Below are positions 7,701 to 13,498 of a stretch of 13,762 bases of DNA, one piece after another (the first letter of the stretch is position 1; each line of letters opens with the position of its first letter). The position numbers and the translations under genes were made by a program. The stretch lies in assembly GCA_023424585.1 (NCBI GenBank), contig JAFADT010000261.1, positions 1-13,762 of the forward strand, written 5' to 3'. Source of the DNA: Pseudomonadota bacterium (GTDB taxonomy: Bacteria; Myxococcota; Myxococcia; Myxococcales; Myxococcaceae). The notes beneath the pieces are model-generated. The model had not been told where the DNA came from, did no database searches, and saw nothing but the letters and a program-made list of their open reading frames with translations.

Positions 7701-8532
7701 GTGGGGCGCGGCGCAGCCGGAGAGCGTGCACCTGGCGCGCTTCCCGGACGTGGACACGAGCCTCATCGACGAGGGCCTGGCCGCGGAGATGGGCGCGGTG
7801 CGCGAGCTGGTGTCGCTGGGCCTCAAGGTCCGCACGGACAACCGGCTCAAGGTGCGCCAGCCGCTGTCCCAGGCGGACGTCATCCTGTCGCGCCGCGAGC
7901 TGACGGAGCGCGTGGCGGTGTACCAGGCGCTCATCTCCGACGAGCTCAACGTCCACACCGTGAAGCTGGTGGAGCCGGGCAGCCCGGAGGCGGATGTGGT
8001 GCGCTACCGCGTGCGCCCCAACCTGCGCGCCATGGGCAGCCGCCTGGGTCCCAAGCTCGCGCCGGTGCGCAAGGCGTTCGACGCGGGCGACGGCCGCGCG
8101 CTGCACCACGAGCTGCTCACCACGGGCAAGGTGGCCCTGAACGTGGGCGGCGAGGACATGGTCTTCCCCGCCGAGGAGCTGGAGACGCTGGTGGAGGCGC
8201 AGCCCGGCTACGCCGCCGCGGGCGCGGGCGTGGGCGTGGTGGTGCTGCACACGCAGCTCACCGAGGCCCTGGTGGACGAAGGCCTGGTGCGCGAGCTGCT
8301 GGCGCGCGTGCAGGGGGCCCGCAAGGACCTGGACCTGGGCTACACCGACCGCATCCGCCTGTGGGTGGACGGCGATGACCGCGTGAAGCGCGTCGTCGAC
8401 GCCGCCCGCGACGAGCTCGCCCGCGAGACGCTGGCCGCTGAAATCCACGTGGGCCCCCAGGGCCTCACCGGAACGGAAGAGGAGGCCAGCCTCAACGGCC
8501 TCCCCGCGAAGCTTCGCGTCGAGCGCGCCTGA
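4789..8532 (+). CDS. ileS: Isoleucyl-tRNA synthetase, long eukaryote-like (type 2) form
   Basis: A class I aminoacyl-tRNA synthetase of 1247 residues that charges tRNA-Ile with isoleucine in the cytoplasm. The HIGH motif is HNGH (62-65, in GLPHNGHVLTRVIKDLFPRY), a canonical HxGH. The CP1 editing domain shows WTTTPWTLPSNMYAAVNP and GTGIVHTAPAFGEDDY. Other synthetase signatures are YWGTPLPLWIH, VVDVWFDSGCMPF and EAIDQTRGWFYSLL. The KMSKS loop is KESKS (661-665), with Met replaced by Glu. Residues 680-790 are an extra block before GADAFRWFFYAASPTW, where other IleRS pass almost directly to this segment. The anticodon-binding region (WILSEVQLTL, NWYLRRSRERFW) and a long C-terminal extension follow. 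The overall pattern fits the IleRS2 clade, whose members are generally less sensitive to mupirocin. The start is the ATG whose product begins MPETPSPLFNAVPVEMDFPAEE. Confidence 0.97.
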   Translation: MPETPSPLFNAVPVEMDFPAEERRILAFWKERRIFEKSLQANEGKPPFVFYEGPPTANGLPHNGHVLTRVIKDLFPRYQTMRGRSVPRKAGWDTHGLPVEVEVEKELRIHGKAEIEKYGVEPFTERCIESVFRYTSEWERLTQRIGFWVDLNEAYVTYHRGFVQSVWWALSELYKKGLLYQGHKVVWWWPRGGTALSAAEVGLGYKTVDDPSVYVAFPLRDAPDTALLIWTTTPWTLPSNMYAAVNPSVDYVTVDAGDRKLILAAALREELARKLKKDLPVLATQKGSDLVGRRYTPPFDTYFAKDADAALPLKDGGSDTVGWRVIPADFVTLDSGTGIVHTAPAFGEDDYKAYRKDAARFQDPDALGLRCAVKPDGTFSDEVPLVAGRFVKDADKDLQRNLKERGLLIHTEQYRHEYPFCWRADEDPLIQYARPAWYIRTTSVIEQAQANNQQVNWIPENIKDGRFGDFLANNVDWALSRERYWGTPLPLWIHSETGETEAVASIAELRQKPGNNVAAVEAELKAFLAGKPHESNAEHLLVHKPWIDKVTYEKPGTGGRFQRVPEVVDVWFDSGCMPFAQWGFPHAEGSREVFNRAFPADFISEAIDQTRGWFYSLLMVSTLLFDEETQRRMGLTPKRGWPMPYKSCIVLGHVSDKEGKKESKSKGNYTPPEIILDEVRMDFAVLTATEAGVPAEPGVALIAREDLEGLDTQEGAKVQLFRPDRPDAPVTVTLKVHKKLKRRVVLLAPQELQQLDVKPSARGVDVMPVEVPRLAPTERVVLKDPATKAPGADAFRWFFYAASPTWSNTRHSLANVRLLQKDFQVKLRNVYSFFTIYANIDGFNPAKGNAGSTEAPWLAIRKSQGWREVKARPVLDRWILSEVQLTLRDVAKALDTYQVYDAAQRMVALVDALSNWYLRRSRERFWAPGFEQDKQDAYFTLYEALTTLTALSAPFIPFFADEMWGNLVGRPWGAAQPESVHLARFPDVDTSLIDEGLAAEMGAVRELVSLGLKVRTDNRLKVRQPLSQADVILSRRELTERVAVYQALISDELNVHTVKLVEPGSPEADVVRYRVRPNLRAMGSRLGPKLAPVRKAFDAGDGRALHHELLTTGKVALNVGGEDMVFPAEELETLVEAQPGYAAAGAGVGVVVLHTQLTEALVDEGLVRELLARVQGARKDLDLGYTDRIRLWVDGDDRVKRVVDAARDELARETLAAEIHVGPQGLTGTEEEASLNGLPAKLRVERA

Positions 8533-8567
8533 ATCCCCGGACCTCCGGGAGAACACGGAAAAAGTCA

Positions 8568-8593
8568 GCTCCGGGTGATCACACACCCGGGGC
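8568..8593 (+). terminator. Hairpin downstream of ileS, probable terminator
   Basis: GCTCCGGGTG (8568-8577) pairs with CACCCGGGGC (8584-8593) around the 6-nt loop ATCACA: ten pairs, one of them G-U. It begins 36 nt after the ileS stop. No T-tract follows, so it may act with Rho or only stabilise the 3' end. Confidence 0.45.
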
Positions 8594-8691
8594 GCTGAAG
8601 GCAGACATCCGGTGTGTCGGCGCGAAGACCGGGAGGGCGTGGGCGCCTCCCGAGCGACTCCCGGCTTGCCGCGTCAGGGGGCGCGTGTTAC

Positions 8692-8719
8692 GCGAAAGGG
8701 GTCCCCCCCCTGATTTCGC
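8692..8719 (+). promoter_or_regulatory. C8 tract inside an imperfect inverted repeat, receptor promoter region
   Basis: GCGAAA (8692-8697) is mirrored by TTTCGC (8714-8719). Between them GGGG (8698-8701) can pair with part of an eight-base C tract (8703-8710). The result is a potential stem of ten pairs with a 3-nt bulge. The right arm runs into the Fur-box-like sequence. Homopolymer tracts of this length can change length by slippage and alter promoter spacing. The effect here is unknown. Confidence 0.4.
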
Positions 8720-8730
8720 AAATCATTCTC
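8712..8730 (+). promoter_or_regulatory. Fur-box-like operator
   Basis: The 19 bases match the classical Fur box (GATAATGATAATCATTATC) at 13 positions, including AATCATT in the right half. On the opposite strand the site begins GAGAATGATTTGC, a typical Fur half-site arrangement. It is an AT-rich island in GC-rich DNA and ends 3 bp before the ATG of a siderophore receptor, the expected type of Fur target. Iron-loaded Fur should repress the gene. The site position would block RNA polymerase or early elongation. Confidence 0.7.
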
Positions 8731-8733
8731 AAT

Positions 8734-10965
8734 ATGCCCACTCTGTTCCGCGGCCGTTCGCGCCGCCTCGTCCCTGGGGCGCTGCTTGGCGCCTCCCTCT
8801 CCGTCCTCGCCTCCCCTGCCCTGGCGCAGGAGCCCGTTGAGCCCCAGCCGCCTCCGTCTCCCGCGCCCGAGCCGTCTCCCGCGCCCGAGCCGTCCCCCGC
8901 GCCCGCGCAAGACGCGAAGGACGACGAGCTCTACGTCCTGCCCACGGTGACGGTGGACAGCGAGCGCGCCGGGGGCCCGGTGCAGGGCTACACCGCGCGC
9001 CGCAGCGCCAGTGGGACGAAGACGGACGCGGCGCTCATCGACACGCCGCAGTCGGTGTCGGTGGTGGGCCGGGCGCAGATGGACGCGCAGCAGGCGCAGA
9101 GCGTGACGGAGGCCACGCGCTACACGCCGGGCGTGCGCTCGGACACGTTCGGCGCGGACCCGCGCAACGACTGGTTCCTCATCCGCGGCTTCACGTCGCA
9201 GGAGGCCGGCTACTTCCTGGACGGGCTCCAGCTGTACTCCAGCAGCTTCGCCACCTGGCGCATCGAGCCCTTCGGCCTGGAGCGCGTGGAGGCCGTGCGC
9301 GGCCCGGCCTCCGTGCTGTACGGCGGCACGTCTCCGGGCGGCCTGCTGAACATGACGGGCAAGCGTCCGCCGGTGGAGGCCCCCGTGCGGCACGTGGAGG
9401 TGGGCGCCAACGAGTTCGGCAACGGCTACGCGGCCGTGGACTTCGGCGGCGCCATCGACTCGGGCAACCACTGGCGCTACCGGGTGGCGGCGCTGGCGCG
9501 CGGCGGCGGCACGCAGGTGGAGGAGACGGACAACAACCGGCTCTTCATCGCGCCGGCCCTCACCTGGGCGCCGTCGGAGCGCACCTCGCTGACGCTGCAC
9601 GGCAGCTTCCTGGCGGACCGCACGCAGGGGCAGAACTTCCTGCCCTACGAGGGCACCGTGGTGGACGCGCCCTATGGCCGCATCCCCACCGACCTCTTCA
9701 CCAGCGACAAGAGCCTGGACCACTTCCAGCGCAACCAGTCCTGGGCGGGCTACGAGTTCTCCCACCGCTTCAACGACACCTTCACGCTGCGGCAGAACCT
9801 GCGCTTCGCGCACCTGGACCTGGACTTCCAGACGCTCTACGGCGTGGGCTACCAGGGTGAGCCGGCGGAGGCGCAGCTGGCGCGCGGCAACTTCGTCACC
9901 CGGCCGCGCGCGAACCTCTTCACGGTGGACACGCAGGGCGAGGCGCGCTTCTCCACCGGCCCCGTGCGCCACCTGGTGCTGGCGGGCGTGGACTTCAAGA
10001 ACTACCGCCTGGACGACGAGCAGGGCTACGAGGCGGGCGCGCCGCTGGACCTGCTCCACCCCGTGCGCGGCGACTACGCGCCCACGGAGACGCGCTACAC
10101 GCTGAACCGCTCCACGCAGGACCAGCTGGGCGTCTACCTCCAGGACCAGCTGCGCTTCGACGACCGGCTGAGCCTGGTGCTGAGCGGGCGCCATGACTGG
10201 GTGGGCATGGACGTGGACAACAAGCTGGCGCCCACGGCCAGCTACGACGGCAGCGAGAGCGCCTTCAGCGGCCGCGCGGGCCTGCTCTACCGCTTCGACT
10301 TCGGCCTCGCGCCGTATGTCAGCTACTCGAAGTCGTTCAACCCGGTGGCCGGGACGAAGGCGGACGGCTCGCTGTTCGAGCCGGAGAAGGGCCAGCAGCT
10401 TGAAGCGGGCGTGAAGTACCAGCCGGATGCGTTCCCGGTGCTGGTGGGCCTGTCGGTGTTCGAGCTGAAGCGCGAGAACTTCGTGACCACGGACGGCGCC
10501 TTCAACCAGTTGCAGATTGGCGAGGTCCGCTCGCGCGGCTTCGAGGTGGAGGCCAACGCCACGCTGCTCCACGGGCTGAGCCTGATTGGCTCCGCGTCGG
10601 TGTACTCGTTGGAGATCACCGAGGGCGCGGACTTCGAGCTGGGCAAGCGTCCGGTGGGCGTGCCGGAGGTGATGGCGTCGCTGTGGCTGGACTACACCTT
10701 CCAGAACGGCGCGCTGCGAGGCTTCGGCGTGGCGGCGGGCGTGCGCGGCGTGGGCAGCTCCTACGCGGACCGCGACAACACGCTGGACGTGCCGGGCTTC
10801 ACGCTGGTGGACGCGAGCGTGCACTACGAGCGCGGCCCCTGGCGCGCGGCCATCAACGCCTCCAACCTGGGGGACAAGACCTACGTGTCCTCGTGCAGCT
10901 CCGCGACGGCCTGCTTCTACGGCGAGCGCCGCCGCGCGTCCGCCACGGTCGGCTACACCTGGTAG
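8734..10965 (+). CDS. TonB-dependent ferric-siderophore receptor (FhuA/FoxA type)
   Basis: An outer-membrane gated barrel that imports a ferric siderophore using TonB-ExbBD energy; 743 residues, normal for the family. The signal peptide is residues 1-31, with basic RGRSRR, a hydrophobic core and predicted cleavage after ALA (A31-Q32). A Pro-rich linker (33-58) with PSPAPE repeats follows. A TonB-box-like LPTVTVD lies near 69-75. The plug domain (about 95-210) shows DTPQSVSVV, TPGVRSDTFGADPRNDWFLIRGF and RGPASVLYGG, then PGGLLNMTGKRP. The rest is a 22-strand-type barrel with late markers FEPEKGQQLEAGVKYQP and LVDASVHYE. The C-terminus carries two cysteines (C-x6-C) before a YGERRR motif, and ends GYTW with a terminal aromatic residue. 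The start is chosen because it gives an ideal signal peptide directly after a Fur box; there is no clear Shine-Dalgarno. The ligand cannot be told from sequence. The PepSY reductase operon converges on this gene. Confidence 0.95.
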   Translation: MPTLFRGRSRRLVPGALLGASLSVLASPALAQEPVEPQPPPSPAPEPSPAPEPSPAPAQDAKDDELYVLPTVTVDSERAGGPVQGYTARRSASGTKTDAALIDTPQSVSVVGRAQMDAQQAQSVTEATRYTPGVRSDTFGADPRNDWFLIRGFTSQEAGYFLDGLQLYSSSFATWRIEPFGLERVEAVRGPASVLYGGTSPGGLLNMTGKRPPVEAPVRHVEVGANEFGNGYAAVDFGGAIDSGNHWRYRVAALARGGGTQVEETDNNRLFIAPALTWAPSERTSLTLHGSFLADRTQGQNFLPYEGTVVDAPYGRIPTDLFTSDKSLDHFQRNQSWAGYEFSHRFNDTFTLRQNLRFAHLDLDFQTLYGVGYQGEPAEAQLARGNFVTRPRANLFTVDTQGEARFSTGPVRHLVLAGVDFKNYRLDDEQGYEAGAPLDLLHPVRGDYAPTETRYTLNRSTQDQLGVYLQDQLRFDDRLSLVLSGRHDWVGMDVDNKLAPTASYDGSESAFSGRAGLLYRFDFGLAPYVSYSKSFNPVAGTKADGSLFEPEKGQQLEAGVKYQPDAFPVLVGLSVFELKRENFVTTDGAFNQLQIGEVRSRGFEVEANATLLHGLSLIGSASVYSLEITEGADFELGKRPVGVPEVMASLWLDYTFQNGALRGFGVAAGVRGVGSSYADRDNTLDVPGFTLVDASVHYERGPWRAAINASNLGDKTYVSSCSSATACFYGERRRASATVGYTW
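8854..8907 (+). repeat. 18-bp tandem repeat coding for PSPAPE units
   Basis: Two identical 18-bp units (8854-8871 and 8872-8889) and a third with two changes (8890-8907) encode PSPAPE, PSPAPE, PSPAPA between the signal peptide and the TonB box. Near-identical DNA units can expand or contract. The linker would lengthen the periplasmic reach of the TonB box. Confidence 0.75.
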
Positions 10966-11005
10966 GCATCGCGCGGGTCTGAAGTCAGCGCACACCGAGG
11001 TATCC

Positions 11006-11048
11006 ATGGGGCCCTCGTCTGGCACGTCTCCGCCAGCGAGGGCCCCAT
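11006..11048 (+). terminator. Strong hairpin after the receptor gene
   Basis: ATGGGGCCCTCG (11006-11017) pairs perfectly with CGAGGGCCCCAT (11037-11048). Inside, CTGGC (11019-11023) pairs with GCCAG (11032-11036). This gives 17 pairs with a single bulged T and an 8-nt loop, starting 40 nt after the receptor stop. No T-tract follows. Because the stem is symmetrical it could also act on transcripts arriving from the convergent operon. Confidence 0.6.
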
Positions 11049-11108
11049 GTCGTTCCCGGATGCCGTGCCCCCAGATGCTGGAAGCACCACGGTCACGCAT
11101 GGACGGGA

Positions 11109-11162
11109 CTCCTCACCGAGCACCAGGCCCGCGGACACGAAGGCCGCCCTCTGGGTGAGGAG
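11109..11162. repeat. Inverted repeat upstream of the palindrome array
   Basis: CTCCTCACC (11109-11117) and GGTGAGGAG (11154-11162) are perfect 9-bp arms around 36 nt. It lies between the receptor hairpin and the palindrome array. The role is unknown; it may be another stabilising or terminating structure in the 3'-3' intergenic region. Confidence 0.4.
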
Positions 11163-11203
11163 GTGAGAACTCCGCCGGGATGCCCCGGCGGCGGCGGGCC
11201 GCC

Positions 11204-11517
11204 AAAACCTGTCCGACTGTCCGACAGGCCTTGGGAGCCCGTGCCCAGGAGGCCCACCGGTCCGTCCAAACCTGTCCGACTGTCCGACAGGTCTTGGGAG
11301 TCCGTGCCAAGAAGGGCCGCCGGTCCACCCGAGCCGCCGGAACCTGTCCGACTGTCGGACAGGTCTTGGAAGTCCGTGGTGCGGGCACGTAGCCCCGACC
11401 GGGCAACGGGAAGCGGCCCGACCACCGGACAGGCTTGGGGGCCGCCGGCGTGGGGCTGCCGTCTCATCCGGACAGAACGAACCTGTCCGACTGTCGGACA
11501 GGTTTTGGGAGACCGCG
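11204..11517. repeat. Array of five palindromic repeats, period about 70 bp
   Basis: The core is the arm CCTGTCCGAC, one central T, and the arm GTCGGACAGG. Copies begin at 11208, 11271, 11343, about 11413 (degenerate, 15 of 21 matches) and 11482, so spacings are 63, 72, about 70 and about 69 bp. Copies 3 and 5 are perfect palindromes extending to 23 bp (11342-11364) and 25 bp (11480-11504). Copies 1 and 2 have C instead of G at core position 15. Each core is followed by a conserved tag resembling TCTTGGGAGTCCGTGCC, then variable GC-rich sequence often containing GGCCGCC. The repeat thus has an orientation although its core is symmetrical. All copies lie between convergent genes. Possible roles are a REP/BIME-like element, a multi-site operator, or tandem RNA hairpins that end or protect messages. 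Confidence 0.85.
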
Positions 11518-11657
11518 CCCGGGGGGCCGCCTTGGATGCGAGGTGGCCCCCATGGGCCTCTGGGGACCTGGCGCGCGTCGTGCATTTCGAGCATCACGGC
11601 CGCGCGCTGATGGGAAGTCCCTCTGGCGCACCGCCGTGCTTCGCGGCCTCTCGGGCC

Positions 11658-13214
11658 TCACGCCTTGACGAGCGGCCCTTCGGGTGCGGTGCCACCGGAG
11701 ACGGGCTCCGCCGTCTTCCGCCTGCGCAGGCCCCATGCAAGGCCACCGCAGCCCAGTGCCATGGAGACGAGGAATGCCTCCGCCACGAACACCGGGGGCA
11801 GGCCGCGCGACAGCGCCGTGAACAGGTTCACGTCCTGCGTCAGGACGTCCCCCACCACCACCGCGCCATACAGCACCGCGGCCGCGGCGCTCAGCATGCT
11901 ACCCACCCTGCGCGATGATCCGCGCGGCACGAGCGCGATGACGACCCCGAGCGCCCACGCGCCCAGGAAGAGGCCGAACTCCCAATCCCCCCGGCGTGCC
12001 AACGCCCACGGCAGGACTCGGTTCACGGCGCAGTACACCGCGGTGCCGAACGCGAGCCCGGCGGGGACGCCCACCGTCAGCCGCTCCAGCAAACGGTTGC
12101 CCCAGCGCGTGCGCTGGGGGTCACGACGCTCCAGCCAGATGAGGTTTCCGGTGATGAGCACCGTGCACATCGCCAGCGCCAGCAGCGCGTAGAGAGGCTT
12201 CATCAGCTCCTCCGCGAACCGGCCCGCGTGCAGGTCGAAGAGCACCCGCTCCACCGTGAAGTCCGGCGTGCGCGACTCCACGCTCGATCCGAACGTCTCC
12301 CCCGTCACCGTATCCACATGCGCGAAGTGGTCCGGCCCCAGCGGGGACAGCTGGAAGTACACGCCCGCCCAGGCTTTCGCGTCGCCGTACTCGTGAAGCT
12401 CCACGTAGCGAGGCGTGCCCTCCGCGCCGGGCACCGACGCGCGCGCGCGGTCCACCACCGTGTCCAGCGACAGCATGCGCGCGTCCTGCTTCGCCGCTTC
12501 GCGCACGGGCGTGCTGTAGCCTCGCAGCTGCGTCACCCGGTCCGCCTGTCCCCGGTACACCGTGCTCCCGAAGCCCTGCGCCGCGAGCCCCGCCAGGCAC
12601 AGCACCGCCCCCGTCCACGCCATCATCGCGGTGAACGGCAGCCCGAAGACGCCCAGCACCTTGTGCGCATCCGACGCGGAGAAGCGCAGCCTGGCGGTGG
12701 GGCGGAAGCGCCACCACTGCGCGCGGAGGTCTTTCAGGTGGATCCACAGGCCGCTGACCAGCGCCACCAGGAGCGCCACCGCCACCAGGCCCGTCAGCTC
12801 CATGCCCCAGGGCACCCGATAGAAGAAGTGCATCCAGTACAGCTCGCTCGCCAGCCGGCTGCGCTCCGGCAGCGCGGCGCCAGTGAGCGGGTCCAGCCAC
12901 AGCACGCGCATCCCCGTGGGCTCGAAGAGGTAAGCGGTGATGAACCGCGTCTCCTCGTGCGTGAGCAGGCCCACATGAGCGCCTCGCGGCAGCGGCCCCT
13001 GCTCCCGCACCCGCTCCAGCATCATGTCGAACGACGGCGGTGACTCCGAGGGCGGCGCGACGTGGAGCGCGGGCTCCTGCCACACCTCCAGCTCCTCGCG
13101 GAACATGGCGAAGACGCCGCAGAAGAAGATGACGAACAGGAAGAGGCTGGCGACAACACCCGCCCACGCGTGCAGGTCGAACTGGATGCGGAACGTCCGG
13201 GGCGACAGCTTCAT
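11658..13214 (-). CDS. PepSY-associated TM protein, FoxB/PiuB-type siderophore-iron reductase family
   Basis: An inner-membrane protein of 518 residues. Members next to siderophore receptors are linked to reductive release of iron, with FoxB-type proteins binding heme. The N-terminus MKLSPRTFRIQFDLHAWAG leads into the first membrane helix (about 17-38). A periplasmic PepSY-like region follows (about 45-125, including VLWLDPLTGAALPE). Further helices lie near 139-160, 186-208, 339-360, 380-402, 412-430, 438-458 and 473-495. Histidines typical of the family are visible: H15, H129 (WMHFFYRVPWG), H159 (GLWIHLKDL), H184 (SDAHKVLGVFGLPF) and H329 (FDLHAGRF); some are candidate heme ligands. The ATG overlaps the TGA of the upstream gene (ATGA, 13211-13214), implying translational coupling, with GAGGG about 6 nt upstream. 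The frame stays open further upstream but overlaps that gene, so this start is preferred. The gene converges on the receptor. Confidence 0.9.
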   Translation of the reverse strand: MKLSPRTFRIQFDLHAWAGVVASLFLFVIFFCGVFAMFREELEVWQEPALHVAPPSESPPSFDMMLERVREQGPLPRGAHVGLLTHEETRFITAYLFEPTGMRVLWLDPLTGAALPERSRLASELYWMHFFYRVPWGMELTGLVAVALLVALVSGLWIHLKDLRAQWWRFRPTARLRFSASDAHKVLGVFGLPFTAMMAWTGAVLCLAGLAAQGFGSTVYRGQADRVTQLRGYSTPVREAAKQDARMLSLDTVVDRARASVPGAEGTPRYVELHEYGDAKAWAGVYFQLSPLGPDHFAHVDTVTGETFGSSVESRTPDFTVERVLFDLHAGRFAEELMKPLYALLALAMCTVLITGNLIWLERRDPQRTRWGNRLLERLTVGVPAGLAFGTAVYCAVNRVLPWALARRGDWEFGLFLGAWALGVVIALVPRGSSRRVGSMLSAAAAVLYGAVVVGDVLTQDVNLFTALSRGLPPVFVAEAFLVSMALGCGGLAWGLRRRKTAEPVSGGTAPEGPLVKA

Positions 13215-13498
13215 CGCGGCCCTCGCACGACCAGCGCGACGGCCACCGCCACCGCCACCGCCAGGCACACGCCCCACGCCACCCGGCCATTCCGTGCCAG
13301 CGGCAGCGCGCACGCGAGCCCCACCCACACGGGCAGCACCACGTGGAAGCCCAGCGCGAAGGCCCACGTCCCGGACACAGGAAGGAACGCCATCACCGCC
13401 GCGCCCACCGCGAACGCCGCGAGCGGAGCCCCCAGCACGGCCGCCAGCGTCCGCGCGACGGAGTGGTTCGCCGCCTTGTCACCGCGCCCCGCGCTCAT
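13211..13498 (-). CDS. Small three-helix membrane protein, DUF3649-like
   Basis: A 95-residue hydrophobic protein starting MSAGRGDKAANHSVARTL. It has three likely membrane segments, near residues 18-40, 45-66 and 72-91, and a short basic tail ending VRGPR. The pattern ARTLAAVLGAPLAAFAVGAA then FLPVSGTWAFALGFHVVLP resembles the small DUF3649 proteins found beside PepSY reductases and TonB receptors in iron-uptake loci. The assignment is by pattern and neighbourhood only. Its ATG overlaps the upstream stop as ATGA (13495-13498) and its own stop overlaps the PepSY start in the same way, so the three genes form a tightly coupled operon. Longer frames upstream of this ATG run through the neighbouring gene and were not used. 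Confidence 0.7.
   Translation of the reverse strand: MSAGRGDKAANHSVARTLAAVLGAPLAAFAVGAAVMAFLPVSGTWAFALGFHVVLPVWVGLACALPLARNGRVAWGVCLAVAVAVAVALVVRGPR

Larger units (their letters stand above)
10966..11657. other. 692-bp convergent intergenic region without a credible gene
   Basis: This is the space between the stops of the receptor and the PepSY gene. It holds the receptor hairpin, a 9-bp inverted repeat and the palindrome array. Reading frames crossing it on both strands mostly translate the repeats into recurring short peptides (for example TCPTVGQV and LSDSRTG) and lack initiation signals. I see no RNA gene. From 11518 to 11657 only short GC-rich inverted repeats are present, such as GGCCC/GGGCC at 11545-11558. 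Confidence 0.7.

Noticed and set aside
4747..8586. A 1279-residue antisense frame opposite ileS
   Set aside because: It mirrors the GC-rich codon structure of ileS, is dominated by Arg, His, Gly and Leu without any motif, and overlaps an unmistakable gene.
8630..8652. Inverted repeat CGGGAGG/CCTCCCG between ileS and the receptor
   Set aside because: Seven GC pairs around a 9-nt loop are likely by chance here, and it is not placed next to a stop or start codon.
8674..11100. An 808-residue antisense frame opposite the receptor
   Set aside because: Same reason: shadow composition, no domain signature, fully opposite a clear receptor gene.
11204..11517. CRISPR array
   Set aside because: The repeats are near-perfect palindromes, the intervals vary (63-72 bp period), the interval sequences share a conserved tag instead of being unique spacers, and no cas gene is present.
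11163..11918. Protein-coding frames across the palindrome array on both strands
   Set aside because: Their peptides mostly repeat the array (TCPTVGQV, LSDSRTG, PVRQSDRF), they lack ribosome-binding sites, and some run antisense into the PepSY gene. They are open because the DNA is very GC-rich.
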